This document shows positions 1-10,779 of a stretch of 64,000 bases of DNA, one piece after another. Positions within the stretch are counted from its first letter, which is position 1; the number at the start of each line of letters is the position of its first letter. Both the position numbers and the translations under genes were made by a program. The stretch comes from Clostridium chromiireducens. GTDB taxonomy: Bacteria > Bacillota > Clostridia > Clostridiales > Clostridiaceae. Under the pieces are notes generated by a model that searched no databases, had not been told where the DNA came from, and worked only from the letters and a program-made list of their open reading frames with translations. Location: contig NZ_MZGT01000029.1 of assembly GCF_002029255.1 (NCBI RefSeq), positions 1 to 64,000 on the forward strand, given 5' to 3'.

Positions 1-119
1 AGGTAAATAATATACCCTCTAATAATTATTACCATATATTAGATTATAGTTATTATGATATTTCTTATATTATTAAGGACAACTACGTTAAACTTCTATA
101 ATCTCATTAATAAAATAGC

Positions 120-183
120 AAAAGACTAATTATTTCGTTAAATTTATTTAACAAAATAATTAGTCCCTAGTTTTCTAGTCAAC
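120..183 (-). promoter_or_regulatory. Two-hairpin leader element, copy C
   Basis: Read on the minus strand, the block GUUGACUAGAAAACUAG (183 to 167) forms a 4-bp stem with a tetraloop. It is followed at once by a long hairpin (165 to 124, GACUAAUUAUU paired with its complement) and a short U run, as in an intrinsic terminator. The first 17 bases are identical to copy B at about 3664-3680. It lies downstream of metY, so it is probably the leader of a further minus-strand gene beyond the left edge, although a role as the metY terminator cannot be excluded. Nothing else is seen between 1 and 119. Confidence 0.6.
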
Positions 184-264
184 AATTCTAAATATAATAT
201 TTTACTATTAAATAATGTTAACTATTTCTTACAAAAATTCATTCATTCGCATTTTTAACTTAAC

Positions 265-1554
265 TTAACTTTCAAATGCTTGTGATAAATCATAGATTAT
301 ATCATCAATATGCTCAGTTCCTATTGAAAGGCGAACTGTATTTGGCTTAATTCCTTGATCTAATAATTCTTCTCCACTTAATTGTGAGTGAGTAGTACTT
401 GCTGGATGTATTACTAATGATTTAACATCTGCAACATTTGCAAGTAATGAGAATATTTCTAACTTATCAATAAATTCTTGAGCTTCTTTTGCTTTGCCTT
501 TAATTTCAAAAGTGAATATAGATCCTGCACCATTTGGAAAATATTTATTATATAATGCGTTATCCGGGCTATCTGCTAATGATGGATGATTTACTTTTTC
601 AACTTTTGGATGTTTATTTAAGAAATCTACTACCTTTAATGTATTTTCAACATGTCTTTCAAGTCTTAAAGAAAGAGTTTCCAATCCTTGTAATAGTAAA
701 AATGCATTAAATGGACTAATTGATGCACCAGTATCTCTTAGTAGAATTGCTCTTATTCTTGTTACATAAGCTGCTGGTCCAACTACTTCTGCAAATTTAA
801 TTCCATGATAGCTTGGATCAGCTTCTGTTAATTGTGGGAACTTTCCTGATCCTATCCAATCAAATTTTCCTGAATCTACAATTACTCCACCTAATGATGT
901 ACCATGTCCACCTATAAATTTAGTTGCTGAATGAACTACTATATCTGCACCATGTTCAATTGGTCTAAATAAATATGGTGTTCCAAATGTGTTATCAACT
1001 ATTAGTGGAATTTTATGATTATGTGCAATTTCTGATAATGCATCAACATCTATAATATTTGAATTAGGATTTCCAAGTGATTCTATAAATATTGCTTTTG
1101 TATTATCTTTAATTGCATTTTTAAAGTTTTCTAAATTTCCTGGATCTACAAATGTTGTAGTTACTCCATAATCAGCTAACGTATGTGCTAATAAATTATA
1201 TGTTCCTCCATATATAGTCTTAGCTGCTACTACATGGTCTCCTGCCTTTGTTATATTTTGAATTGAATACGCTATTGAAGCTGCCCCTGATGCTACTGCA
1301 AGACCTGCTACCCCTCCTTCTAAAGCTGCAACACGCCTTTCAAAAACATCTTGTGTAGAATTTGTTAAACGTCCATATATATTTCCTGCATCTGCTAGTC
1401 CAAATCTTGCAGCTGCATGTGCTGAATTTCTAAATACATATGAAGTTGTTTGATATATTGGCACTGCTCTTGAATCTGTTGTTGGGTCTGCTTGTTCTTG
1501 TCCCACATGAAGTTGTAACGTTTCGAATTTTAATTTTCTTTCTTGATTACTCAT
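265..1554 (-). CDS. metY: O-acetylhomoserine sulfhydrylase (MetY)
   Basis: This is a PLP-dependent Cys/Met-metabolism enzyme of 429 residues. It joins O-acetylhomoserine to sulfide or methanethiol to make homocysteine or methionine in the cytoplasm. The PLP lysine is seen in [11 protein letters not shown] at about residue 212, and VDNTFGTPY near 187 is typical of MetY rather than MetB. The ATG at 1554 is preferred over the longer 1596 start because GGAGG lies just upstream. It follows metA at a 245-bp gap in the same direction. The product of the neighbouring acetyl-type MetA is exactly its substrate, which suggests one sulfur-assimilation unit with the nitrogenase-like genes. No S-box sequence was seen upstream. 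Confidence 0.93.
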   Translation of the reverse strand: MSNQERKLKFETLQLHVGQEQADPTTDSRAVPIYQTTSYVFRNSAHAAARFGLADAGNIYGRLTNSTQDVFERRVAALEGGVAGLAVASGAASIAYSIQNITKAGDHVVAAKTIYGGTYNLLAHTLADYGVTTTFVDPGNLENFKNAIKDNTKAIFIESLGNPNSNIIDVDALSEIAHNHKIPLIVDNTFGTPYLFRPIEHGADIVVHSATKFIGGHGTSLGGVIVDSGKFDWIGSGKFPQLTEADPSYHGIKFAEVVGPAAYVTRIRAILLRDTGASISPFNAFLLLQGLETLSLRLERHVENTLKVVDFLNKHPKVEKVNHPSLADSPDNALYNKYFPNGAGSIFTFEIKGKAKEAQEFIDKLEIFSLLANVADVKSLVIHPASTTHSQLSGEELLDQGIKPNTVRLSIGTEHIDDIIYDLSQAFES

Positions 1555-1799
1555 AATTTTTCCTCCATTATTTTTATCTTTATTTTTATTAATCATGGTT
1601 ATATGATTAATTTACTATGATTTCCACGCGATTTTTTTCTCAATTGTTAATACAAGCTGTCCTATTTTTTATTAATATATAATTAATTCTTTTCCTAAAT
1701 CTGCAAGCCTCGCCCCCTTTAATTATTATGACTTATTAATCGATATCCATTTTTTATATCATTATTTAATAACTGTAATTTTAGTTTTGTGATTTTAAA

Positions 1800-2717
1800 T
1801 TAATGAAGTGTTTCAATATCATAAGGTGTATTTTGATATACACAATAGTTTAGCCAATTACTAAAAACTATATTTGCACTACCTCTCCACGAATGAATAG
1901 GGATTTCATTTGGATCATTATTCTTAAAATAATTTTTAGGAATATCTATTTTTTCTCCTTTTTCTTTATCTCTTATATATTCATCATTTAATGTGTTTCT
2001 ATCATACTCAAGATGTCCTGTAATATAAATTTTTCTTCTATCTTGTGTCGCTACAATAAATATTCCTGCTTCTTCTGATTCAGATAAAATCTCAAGATAA
2101 TTAACTTTTTCTATATCCTCTCCTTTAACTTCAGTATATCTAGAATGAGGAGCATTGAAAATATCACTAAGCCCTCTTGTAATATCAGCTTTCTCATCAT
2201 TTACGCGATGCAAAAATATTCCAAACATCTTTTCCTTTAAATCATATTTAGGTACATTATGATGATAATATAACCCTGCTTGAGCTCCCCAGCAAATATG
2301 TAGTGTTGAGAATACATTAGTCTTACTCCACTCCATAATTTCAGTAAGTTCTTTCCAGTATGTTACGTCTTCGAATTTCATTTTTTCTACTGGCGCACCT
2401 GTTATTATAAGTCCATCAAACTTTTCATTCTTTATTTCATCAAAATAATTATAGAACTTCTCTAAGTGGTCTAACAGTGTGGTATGAGAGACATAGCTCT
2501 TTGTTTGAATCAACTTGATTTCTACTTGTAATGGTGTATTAGACAAATATCTTAATAATTGATTTTCTGTTACTATTTTCTTTGGCATTAAATTAATAAT
2601 TGCTATTTTCAATACTCTTATATCTTGGGTATCTGCCCTTTCACTGTTAATTACAAATATATTATCATCACGTAACACCTTAAATGCAGGTAATTCAGCA
2701 GGAATTTTTATTGGCAT
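1800..2717 (-). CDS. metA: Homoserine O-acetyltransferase, MetA family
   Basis: This 305-residue enzyme activates homoserine for methionine synthesis. The catalytic Cys142 is in HICWGAQAGLYYH, and His235 and Glu237 are in ITGHLEYD. Residue 111 is Glu (TGAPVE). In characterised MetA proteins this residue gives acetyl-CoA specificity, whereas Gly111 gives succinyl specificity, so O-acetylhomoserine is the expected product (family knowledge applied to this sequence). It starts 30 bp after the nifH-like gene and is probably cotranscribed with it. Database tools may mislabel it as a succinyltransferase. Confidence 0.93.
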   Translation of the reverse strand: MPIKIPAELPAFKVLRDDNIFVINSERADTQDIRVLKIAIINLMPKKIVTENQLLRYLSNTPLQVEIKLIQTKSYVSHTTLLDHLEKFYNYFDEIKNEKFDGLIITGAPVEKMKFEDVTYWKELTEIMEWSKTNVFSTLHICWGAQAGLYYHHNVPKYDLKEKMFGIFLHRVNDEKADITRGLSDIFNAPHSRYTEVKGEDIEKVNYLEILSESEEAGIFIVATQDRRKIYITGHLEYDRNTLNDEYIRDKEKGEKIDIPKNYFKNNDPNEIPIHSWRGSANIVFSNWLNYCVYQNTPYDIETLH

Positions 2718-2747
2718 TGCTCTGCTCCTTCCCTTATTTTTAACATT

Positions 2748-3581
<834 letters not shown>

Positions 3582-3604
3582 TTATAACACTCCAATTCAT
3601 TAAA

Positions 3605-3680
3605 ATTTTATACAAAAGTTAGAGGCCAGTATATTCTTAAATATTTAAGAATATACTTAGCCTCTAGTTTTCTAGTCAAC
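3605..3680 (-). promoter_or_regulatory. Two-hairpin leader element, copy B
   Basis: On the minus strand GUUGACUAGAAAACUAG (3680 to 3664) forms a small hairpin. It runs directly into a terminator-like hairpin (3665 to 3621) whose arms begin and end AGAGGC/GGCCUCU and include AGUAUAUUC and its complement, followed by U-rich sequence. It lies about 40 bp before the NifH-like start codon and well after the NifK-like stop. The tight joining of the small stem to a terminator suggests regulated termination. The remaining intergenic sequence (3681-3865) shows no gene. Confidence 0.6.
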
Positions 3681-3865
3681 TGTTTATTATTAAATTATAT
3701 TTACCAACAAATCACATCCATTCCTAGGATATTACTTAAGCTTTTATGCATTCATCTTAATTGAACTCTTCTGTTCTGTCATTTTCTGCATGGATAAAAT
3801 AGAAAAGATATTTTTAATTACCATTGTATAAAGTATTTCTTCTATATATGTAATATAGATAACTT

Positions 3866-5215
3866 TTATTTTCCACCTACAGTTGACGTATAAATTCTTT
3901 CTATAAACTGTAAAGCACCTCTATATCCTATGTGGCTTCTATTCAGTACTACTGTCTCAGAAGAAGGCGGATCTATTTCTATTAGTAATGCATTTTTTTC
4001 TCGTGCTACTTCAGATTCCCATGTCGAACCTAATATCAATGGAACTCCTGAACCAAAATCAGCTTCTGAAAGTGATTTTTCTGCAAGATAACCATCTTCA
4101 ATATATTCTACCTCCACAGACACACCTTCTGATAGGTTTCTAAATTCCTTACTTATTTCCTCTCTAAATTTCTCTGGTGGATTATCCGTAATTATTTGTT
4201 TTACTGGTATAAGTCCTATTTGATCTGCCAAAAACTTTGTATATGCAAGTGTATAAGCACTGTCTCCCACAACAGCAAATCGAGAAGGTAAGCCATACCA
4301 ATACTCTGCAAACATATGTGAAAAAGAATCTAAAAAGTAATAATACAATTCTGTTTCTTCTGCAATAAACGCTTCTGATTTTTCAGCATCAATTCCTGAA
4401 TATTGAACTAATTGTCTTATAAAAGCAGTAGTAGCTTCCTCACCAACAGGTATTACAGGAATATGCAAATAAGGCTGATCATATTTTTTTTCTAAATGTT
4501 TCGCAATATTTACCCCTACCCAAGGCGAAATTACAAGATTAAATTGTGCTTTAGGAATTTCCTTCCATTCTTTTGCACCGCCACTTTGTGGTCCAAAAAG
4601 TACATTTACTTCAAATCCTATGCTTCTTAAGATTCTTACAATTTCCAAGTAATCTCCACGCCAATTTGTATTAAAAAATGGTGTCTCAAGCCACAAATTA
4701 ATTAATCCCTTTTTCTTTTCACCTTTATAATCTCCAACAAATTGATCTATTATTGCTTGCACAACAATTTCATGACCTATAAGGTTTGAACCTTTAAAGC
4801 CCGCTGTATCTGCATATACTATAGGATAACCTGCCTCACGATATTTCTTTACAATTGATCCAACATCATCTCCTATAAGTTCTCCAGTACATCCTGTAGC
4901 TACCACAAATAATTCACCATTATAAATTGCTAAAACTGATTTTATTAAATCATCAAGTTTTTTTTCACCACCAAATACTATGTCATTCTCACCTACATTT
5001 GCACTAGGAACATTACCGCCGCCATAACTAGTAGAACCTTGAAAACCATTTTCAAACCCCATAAAAAAATATTGCTTGTACATACATCCAGGACCACAAT
5101 TTGCAATCGGAACCCCACCCTTAATTGCTACTGTAGTATATACACCACCAACCGCACAAGCATAATGTGGATGTACTATTGTATTACTTTTTTTCTCTAT
5201 ATTAATCTTAGTCAT
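3866..5215 (-). CDS. NifK-like subunit of a nitrogenase-like reductase (MarK-like)
   Basis: This 449-residue protein belongs to the oxidoreductase/nitrogenase component 1 family. Candidate P-cluster ligands are Cys20 (HYACAVGG), Cys40 and Cys44 (ANCGPGC) and Cys109 in ATGCTGELIGDDV. The last motif corresponds to the NifK segment around its third P-cluster Cys. It is shorter than NifK and lacks the NifK N-terminal extension. It sits 140 bp downstream of the NifD-like gene and starts behind GGAGG. Association with metA and metY favours a methylthio-alkane reductase beta subunit. BchB/ChlB and NifE/N-like roles are less likely on context. Confidence 0.82.
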   Translation of the reverse strand: MTKINIEKKSNTIVHPHYACAVGGVYTTVAIKGGVPIANCGPGCMYKQYFFMGFENGFQGSTSYGGGNVPSANVGENDIVFGGEKKLDDLIKSVLAIYNGELFVVATGCTGELIGDDVGSIVKKYREAGYPIVYADTAGFKGSNLIGHEIVVQAIIDQFVGDYKGEKKKGLINLWLETPFFNTNWRGDYLEIVRILRSIGFEVNVLFGPQSGGAKEWKEIPKAQFNLVISPWVGVNIAKHLEKKYDQPYLHIPVIPVGEEATTAFIRQLVQYSGIDAEKSEAFIAEETELYYYFLDSFSHMFAEYWYGLPSRFAVVGDSAYTLAYTKFLADQIGLIPVKQIITDNPPEKFREEISKEFRNLSEGVSVEVEYIEDGYLAEKSLSEADFGSGVPLILGSTWESEVAREKNALLIEIDPPSSETVVLNRSHIGYRGALQFIERIYTSTVGGK

Positions 5216-5354
5216 TCTAATCCTCCTTATATATTCTTACAAAAATTCTTCTCCTGAATTTTCTCGATTTTTTATTTTTTTAATTATTTTATCGTAACGC
5301 CAATAGTTATTGATTCCCCTTACCTCTCTTAACCAAAGTCTCAGTGTAACTCAC

Positions 5355-6908
5355 TTACAAAAGTTTAACTCGTTCGTCAAGAACTTCAGGATGTCTTGCA
5401 AGCAAAAATGGATCATTTTGACTAAGCCACCATTCATTATACGGACTTTTAACATGTCTAGAAAGAACTTCATTAAATTTCTTTCTAGCAAGAATATCTA
5501 ACAAAACCTCACCTGTCCGAATTATTCCATCATAACCAACAGGGAAATGTTCATCACCCATGGCTAAAGATGGGATACCAAGCTTTGCTGCCTCAGGTGC
5601 AAGTCCTTGATGTCGAATTATTACAAAATCTGTCTCCACTCGTTTAAATAAAGCATTTAGTTGGAATGCCTGTGTTTTACTTACTGTAAAATTAGGAATG
5701 TCTCCATAATTGCTGATGAGTTCATGCAGGGTATCTTGTTTCTCATGTCCACCATCATAAACAGGATCGTGATGAAATACCACCGAACCATCAACTCCTA
5801 TTCCTAATTCACGTAAAACTGAAATAAGGCTATGTGCATAGGATGAGCCTGTCATAACAAATCCTTTAATTCCCTTAAACTTTTCGCGCAATTTTTGAAT
5901 TTGAGGGAGCACTCTTTCATGCTCAGTCTTTATATACTCTTCGGTTTCTTTTTCTTTGCCAACAATCTTTCCAATTGCTCGGAGCCAAGCATCCGTACCT
6001 GCGATTCCATAAGGTTGAGGTGCATCAACTTGAGGAACATCAAATTGTTCTTCAAGCACTGTAGCCATATAAGAACCAAGTGTGTGACAAAAAGTTGCAG
6101 TAGCCACTGCTTCAGAAGCCTGAGCAAGTTCATCGTAGCTTGCCATGTCTATCATATAATTTACTTTCAAACCAAGAGGTTTTAATATTTCTGTAAAATA
6201 ATCAGTTCCCCACAAAGCTACAATGTTAATTAAATCTTTCTGCTTTTCAGGGTTACGCTTCACTATTTGACGTAAAACTCCATGCTGTGAAACATCAAAT
6301 CCAGTACTCCAGTGTTTTGATCGAAACCCTTCGCAATGCAACGGAATAACTGTTATTCCAATTTCCTCCTCCATCTCTTCTGCAACACTATCTATATCTT
6401 CACCTATAATAGCAGTAGCACACGACATGGAGATAAAAATTGCTCTAGGATTAAAACGTTCCTTTACATCCCGTATTGTTTGTCTTAGTTTATCCGATGC
6501 GCCAAAAACCATATCATTTTCCAAAAGATTTGTGCTATAAATCTGTAAATTTTGTGGTGGCTTATTCCTTCTTCCAAGCCCCATGTTAAAAGCAAGATTA
6601 AACCAAGGATTATCTGCTGAGCACCCAATTGGAGCATGCTGAATAAGTATACAATCTGTAATATTTCCTATTTGACATTCAACAATCGCATTGGCACACA
6701 TGGTCTGTTGATTTAACGGCGAATCTAATTCACACAATCGACAAGCTTTTTGGTTTCCAGCACAGCCATTTTTTCTTTGACTTCTCAATTCATAATTTGA
6801 TTCTTTCCACAACTCCGTTGCTGAACCATCCCAAGCAGTTATAGTTCCTAATCTCATTTCTCTGTTATCTACTTCTGTTAATTCAATATTTATTGTTTTT
6901 TTTGACAT
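5355..6908 (-). CDS. NifD-like subunit of a nitrogenase-like reductase (MarD-like)
   Basis: This 517-residue catalytic-type component 1 subunit starts at the ATG at 6908 behind GGGTGAT. Cys71 (MCANAI), Cys96 (APIGCSADN) and Cys163 (SMSCATAIIGED) correspond to the three NifD P-cluster ligands. Cys274 (FCHTLGSYM, followed by a VLEEQFDVP block) aligns with the cofactor-binding Cys275 of NifD. His454 in GDEHFPVGYDG lies close to, but about three residues off, the His442 position. HCEGFRSKHW is the conserved NifD-like stretch. A Cys-rich insertion (Cys49, Cys56, Cys59) precedes the P-cluster region. Retention of cofactor-site residues suggests an active metallocluster reductase rather than a chlorophyll-type enzyme. 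Confidence 0.83.
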   Translation of the reverse strand: MSKKTINIELTEVDNREMRLGTITAWDGSATELWKESNYELRSQRKNGCAGNQKACRLCELDSPLNQQTMCANAIVECQIGNITDCILIQHAPIGCSADNPWFNLAFNMGLGRRNKPPQNLQIYSTNLLENDMVFGASDKLRQTIRDVKERFNPRAIFISMSCATAIIGEDIDSVAEEMEEEIGITVIPLHCEGFRSKHWSTGFDVSQHGVLRQIVKRNPEKQKDLINIVALWGTDYFTEILKPLGLKVNYMIDMASYDELAQASEAVATATFCHTLGSYMATVLEEQFDVPQVDAPQPYGIAGTDAWLRAIGKIVGKEKETEEYIKTEHERVLPQIQKLREKFKGIKGFVMTGSSYAHSLISVLRELGIGVDGSVVFHHDPVYDGGHEKQDTLHELISNYGDIPNFTVSKTQAFQLNALFKRVETDFVIIRHQGLAPEAAKLGIPSLAMGDEHFPVGYDGIIRTGEVLLDILARKKFNEVLSRHVKSPYNEWWLSQNDPFLLARHPEVLDERVKLL

Positions 6909-6996
6909 TGTATCACCCTCTCTATACATATGGAAAAATATCTTTATGTAAAATACTTTTCAAATTATAATTATAACTTTGAATAAAGTTATATAT

Positions 6997-7051
6997 AAAA
7001 AAGACATGCTTCTATTCTTAGAAACATGTCCTCTGGTTTACCAGTCAGATA
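6997..7051 (-). promoter_or_regulatory. Two-hairpin leader element, copy A
   Basis: On the minus strand CUGACUGGUAAACCAG (about 7048 to 7033) forms a stem with G-C pairs where copies B and C have A-U pairs, a compensatory change. It is followed by GAGGAC and a hairpin (7030 to 7003) with arms GACAUG/CAUGUC and a run of six U (7002 to 6997). The element lies about 90 bp before the NifD-like start. The rest of 7052-7342 probably holds the promoter and shows no gene. Confidence 0.65.
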
Positions 7052-7342
7052 CTGTTTGATAAATTTTATTATTCAATTTATTAATCTAGGATGTATTCTA
7101 TATAAGTTCCATTTAGAATTCCCATCAGAAAAATTTTCCTAATGCACTTATTCCCTTCACTGCATTAACTTCATATAAATATCCTTTTTTCATATTACTC
7201 CTATTAACTTACTATGTTTTGCTTATTACCAATTATATTCTATACATGTATATTTAGTCAATAATATTTTTATTAAAAATTACTACTAAATTATAATGTT
7301 GCATTTTTGCTTGAATAATCTATTCCATATATCAGCACAAAT

Positions 7343-7996
7343 CTATATTTCGGTTTTTTGCTCTTCAGCTAACTTAGTATATAAAGTTCCCATTGCTAAA
7401 TCGATATATGGAGTTAGAAAAACCATTCCAACAGATGCAATTATGGTAAAGTATTGTTGATGCCAGTATCCAACAATAGCAGCTGGAACAAATATTAATG
7501 CTATCCAGCCAATAAAACTTAGTCCTAATGTAAATATATCCATTATATGCCCATCAGTCATTTCAGTACTTCTACTTATTGCTTCATTAATGCCAATGTT
7601 TGGATTATCTACCCATACATAAAAAGTCATAGAATATTTAATTGCTGCTATAATTCCGGGAATTATCAAAAGCAGTGACCACAATATAGTATAAATACCC
7701 ACTACTACGTTTATTGCTAATGCTTTTAAAAACCTTCCAGAAAGCATATCTTTTAATTTAATATTTTGGCCTCTTACTAGTTTCAATATTACGGATGTGT
7801 ATCCAAACAAAAAAAATGATCCATAGATAGTAGAAATAACTGACATTAGAACAATCACTAAAGTACTTGATTTTGGAATGAAATCCCCAACAATGTCAAC
7901 AAGCTTATATACCAGACTAATTAATATTATTACCTTCCAAAATCCTTTCAAACTCCGTCTTGCTTCCGCTCTGATATCCTTACAATTAATTATCAT
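7343..7996 (-). CDS. DUF975 family integral membrane protein
   Basis: This 217-residue protein starts with the family hallmark of a cytoplasmic Arg-rich stretch (DIRAEARRSLKGFW), followed by several hydrophobic spans (about residues 22-50, 55-75, 90-125, 150-175 and 180-200). The middle segment MTFYVWVDNPNIGINEAISRS is typical of DUF975 proteins. Function is unknown. It is probably monocistronic, transcribed towards the nitrogenase-like cluster but separated by 345 bp. Confidence 0.75.
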   Translation of the reverse strand: MIINCKDIRAEARRSLKGFWKVIILISLVYKLVDIVGDFIPKSSTLVIVLMSVISTIYGSFFLFGYTSVILKLVRGQNIKLKDMLSGRFLKALAINVVVGIYTILWSLLLIIPGIIAAIKYSMTFYVWVDNPNIGINEAISRSTEMTDGHIMDIFTLGLSFIGWIALIFVPAAIVGYWHQQYFTIIASVGMVFLTPYIDLAMGTLYTKLAEEQKTEI

Positions 7997-8090
7997 AACT
8001 AACTTACCTCTATCAATTTACTTATTTTGTTAATTATAGCATATTTACGAAAAATTTTAAACTATATAATATAGTAAGTCGTTCATAAAC

Positions 8091-8145
8091 TCTAGGCCAC
8101 TACCCCTTAGGTCCTAATGTTGGACCTAAGGGGTAGTGGCCTAGA
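8091..8145. repeat. Perfect inverted repeat, 24-bp arms
   Basis: The left arm begins TCTAGGCCACTACCCC (8091-8114) and the right arm is its exact complement (8122-8145), with a 7-base loop. It is preceded by AAGTCGTTCATAAACTC (8077-8093). A related but non-palindromic sequence lies at 8757-8800. It could be a bidirectional terminator between the DUF975 gene and the small gene that follows, or a mobile-type palindrome. It is more GC-rich than its surroundings. Confidence 0.8.
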
Positions 8146-8449
8146 CTTTACTTATTCTCTGGAATTTATCTATTGCAATTGAGGCATTAGTTATTATAGT
8201 TTCACTATTACCTATCGTAATAGTGCATTCAAGTATTATTACAAGAAAATTTACTATAACAATAAATATCAATGATTTCTTTAATATATTATTGTGTGCA
8301 GTATTAAAATAAATATACCAGTATTACTACTGTTAAGTTATGCCATAAATAAAACCATTCCGACCGTTCAAATATACATAAATATTAAATTTACTATACA
8401 TAATAATACTGAAAATGTTTTCTATGAAAAAAGGAGATTGAGTTATATT

Positions 8450-8710
8450 ATGGATAAAATCAAATTGAATGACATTGAAGAAAAACTTCTACGAGATGCT
8501 TATACATCATATTTAAAAAATAAAAAATGGTGTATTTGCCATCATTCATATCGTCACTCATATAGTAATGAGGATAGACAGATTACTAAGGCAAAAATAG
8601 ATGGTTTAGAACATTTAAAAAAAATTATATTTATTGAAGTTGATAGGTGTGTGGGTCTTACAAGCTATAACATATTACCAGACGGTATAGGATATATTCA
8701 ATCTAAATAA
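8450..8710 (+). CDS. Small protein of unknown function, intact copy
   Basis: This 86-residue protein starts MDKIKLNDIEEKLLRD. The ATG at 8450 is chosen because AAGGAGATTG precedes it and because the second copy near 11072 conserves the same start. It is mainly charged and helical at the N-terminus. It contains a cluster KKWCICHHSYRHSY that could bind metal, and a hydrophobic C-terminal half with CVGLTSYNILPDG. I do not recognise the family. The upstream 150 bp is also shared with the second copy, so the promoter was duplicated with the gene. Confidence 0.55.
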   Translation: MDKIKLNDIEEKLLRDAYTSYLKNKKWCICHHSYRHSYSNEDRQITKAKIDGLEHLKKIIFIEVDRCVGLTSYNILPDGIGYIQSK

Positions 8711-8756
8711 TAAATGTATCATCAAGCTGTTTAAATCTAATGATACGCTTTAAGCA

Positions 8757-8812
8757 AGTCGTTCGTAAACTCACGACTATTACCCCAGAGGTTCTGAGCG
8801 AAATGAATAACA
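8757..8812. repeat. Partial relative of the 8077-8145 repeat
   Basis: AAGTCGTTCGTAAACTC matches AAGTCGTTCATAAACTC before the long inverted repeat with one change. The following ACTATTACCCC resembles CCACTACCCC, and similarity then fades. The two copies flank the small gene at 8450-8710, which suggests a bounded inserted or repeated unit. Confidence 0.45.
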
Positions 8813-8904
8813 AATTAGTATTGTATAACTTCTGATGAGACAAAATTTAAAGTTTGCAATTATGCTAAATCATAACAAAGCCTATGATGTACGTTTATAA
8901 TAAT

Positions 8905-8947
8905 ACAAAAAAATCTAATTGATAATATAACCTTCATCAATTAGATT
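8905..8947 (-). terminator. Terminator of hcp
   Basis: The 12-base arms AATCTAATTGAT (8912-8923) and ATCAATTAGATT (8936-8947) form a hairpin. On the minus strand it is followed by a run of seven T. It lies 56 bp after the hcp stop codon. Confidence 0.85.
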
Positions 8948-9003
8948 CTTTTAAATAGTTTATAACACTTTTATTAATATTGTTAATGTATTTTTTTTAT
9001 ATT

Positions 9004-10659
9004 TTACACACCTTGTTGCAAACAAGTTTTTAAATCATCATCTGGTTCACTTATAGGTCTTATGTTAAATGTATCCACTAAATATTGTAATACATTAGGG
9101 CTTACAAATGCTGGAAGTGATGGTCCAAGGTAGATTCCTTTTACGCCTAATGAAAGTAATGCTAAAAGGTCAGCAACTGCTTTTTGCTCATACCATGAAA
9201 GAATTATTGATAATGGTAATCCATTAACATCTGTATTAAATGCATCTGCAAGTGCTGTTGCAATTCTAACTGCTGAATATGCATCATTACATTGACCTAC
9301 ATCTAATAATCTTGGAAGTCCAGCCACTTCTCCGAAGTCTAATTTATTAAATCTATATTTTCCACATGCCAGTGTAAGGATAATACAATCTTTTGGTACC
9401 TTTTGAGCAAATTCAGTATAATAACTTCTTCCTGGCCTTGCACCATCACACCCACCGATTAAGAAGAAATGTCTAACCTTTCCTTCCTTAACCGCATTAA
9501 CAATTGCTTCAGCATGAGATAATGTTGCATGATGTCCAAAGCCCACTAAGATTTCTTTTTCTTCTTCATCTTCTTTAAAGCCGCCTAATTCTAATGCTTT
9601 ATTTATTATCTCACTAAAATCCTTAGTTCCATCTTCTAGAACATCGATATGCTTTATTCCATCCCAGCCTACAACACTTGTTGAAAATATCCTATCTTTA
9701 TAGGTTTCTCTTGGTCTCATCAAACAGTTAGTAGTCATTAAAATACAGCCCGGAATTCCATCGAATTCTTTTTGTTGGTTTTGCCATGCAGAACCAAAGT
9801 TTCCTACTAAATGTTTATATTTTTTTAGTTCTGGATATCCATGGGATGGCAACATTTCACCATGTGTATAAATATTAATTCCTTTACCTTCTGTCTGCTC
9901 TAAAAGCATTTCTAAATCCCTAAGGTCATGACCAGATACTATAATAAATGGACCTTTTTTAATATTAACATTTACCTTATGAGGAGAAGGATTTTTGTAT
10001 CTAGTAGTATTAGCTTCATCTAAAAGCTGCATTACTTGCACGCTCATATCTCCAACCCTCATTGTCATACGTATCATATCATCCAAGCTTAAGTTATCAT
10101 TTGTAGTAGCTTCTAATCCTAAGAAATAAATATTATCTACCTGGTCATTATTGTAATTAATAAACCTTGCTTGATGCCCATAAGCAGCCACACCTTTTAA
10201 TCCATATAGAATAGTTGATCTTAAGGAACGAATATCAGCATCTAGATTCTGATCATACATTATCCCTGCTTTTACTGAATCCTTTAACATCTCTTCTTTT
10301 GTATCACTTAAATTGTATGTAGCTGCATCTGGATATTCTCCTTCTGGTGCTTGATCTCTTAATGATTCTTTTATCTTTTGAGATTCCTTCAATAATCTCA
10401 CATGAACTTCAGCATCAAAGTTTACATTTGTTAATGTTGTAAATAAACCATTCTCTACAAATTTAACTATTTCTTTATCTATAATTTTACCTTGTTCAAT
10501 TAAAGGTTTTGCATAACAAGAAATTCCCTTTAATTGATATATTAATAAGTCCTGTAAATTTGCAATTTCTGGTGTTTTTCCACATACACCAATCTTTGTA
10601 CATCCTTTTCCCCCTGCTGTTTGTTCACACTGATAGCAAAACATAGGATTTTCATCCAT
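9004..10659 (-). CDS. hcp: Hydroxylamine reductase (hybrid cluster protein)
   Basis: This 551-residue Fe-S enzyme reduces hydroxylamine or nitric oxide and protects against nitrosative stress. The N-terminal cluster motif is Cys8-x2-Cys11-x8-Cys20-x5-Cys26. The hybrid cluster ligands are visible in VSGHDLRDLEML, HGEMLPSHGYP, TTNCLMRP, LACGKYRF and VGQCNDAYSAV. The start at 10659 (MDENPMFCYQC) follows AAGGAGTG with normal spacing. No hcr reductase gene is adjacent, so the electron donor is encoded elsewhere. It is monocistronic with a strong terminator. Confidence 0.96.
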   Translation of the reverse strand: MDENPMFCYQCEQTAGGKGCTKIGVCGKTPEIANLQDLLIYQLKGISCYAKPLIEQGKIIDKEIVKFVENGLFTTLTNVNFDAEVHVRLLKESQKIKESLRDQAPEGEYPDAATYNLSDTKEEMLKDSVKAGIMYDQNLDADIRSLRSTILYGLKGVAAYGHQARFINYNNDQVDNIYFLGLEATTNDNLSLDDMIRMTMRVGDMSVQVMQLLDEANTTRYKNPSPHKVNVNIKKGPFIIVSGHDLRDLEMLLEQTEGKGINIYTHGEMLPSHGYPELKKYKHLVGNFGSAWQNQQKEFDGIPGCILMTTNCLMRPRETYKDRIFSTSVVGWDGIKHIDVLEDGTKDFSEIINKALELGGFKEDEEEKEILVGFGHHATLSHAEAIVNAVKEGKVRHFFLIGGCDGARPGRSYYTEFAQKVPKDCIILTLACGKYRFNKLDFGEVAGLPRLLDVGQCNDAYSAVRIATALADAFNTDVNGLPLSIILSWYEQKAVADLLALLSLGVKGIYLGPSLPAFVSPNVLQYLVDTFNIRPISEPDDDLKTCLQQGV

Positions 10660-10779
10660 AAATATCACTCCTTAAATATTAGTCTATTTTATTGTCTTCA
10701 TAATATTAGATAATATTCTTTAATGGCTTAAGTAATCTTTCGATTTTTAGAAAATATAAGGCAGAGAAATAAAATAAAA

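Noticed and set aside
1555-1799. S-box (SAM) riboswitch before metY
   Set aside because: No GAGGGAnnGGCccn-type or terminator-linked S-box sequence was seen on the minus strand; the region is plain AT-rich sequence.
8091-8145. CRISPR array
   Set aside because: There is one palindrome and one partial relative, without regularly spaced repeats or cas genes.
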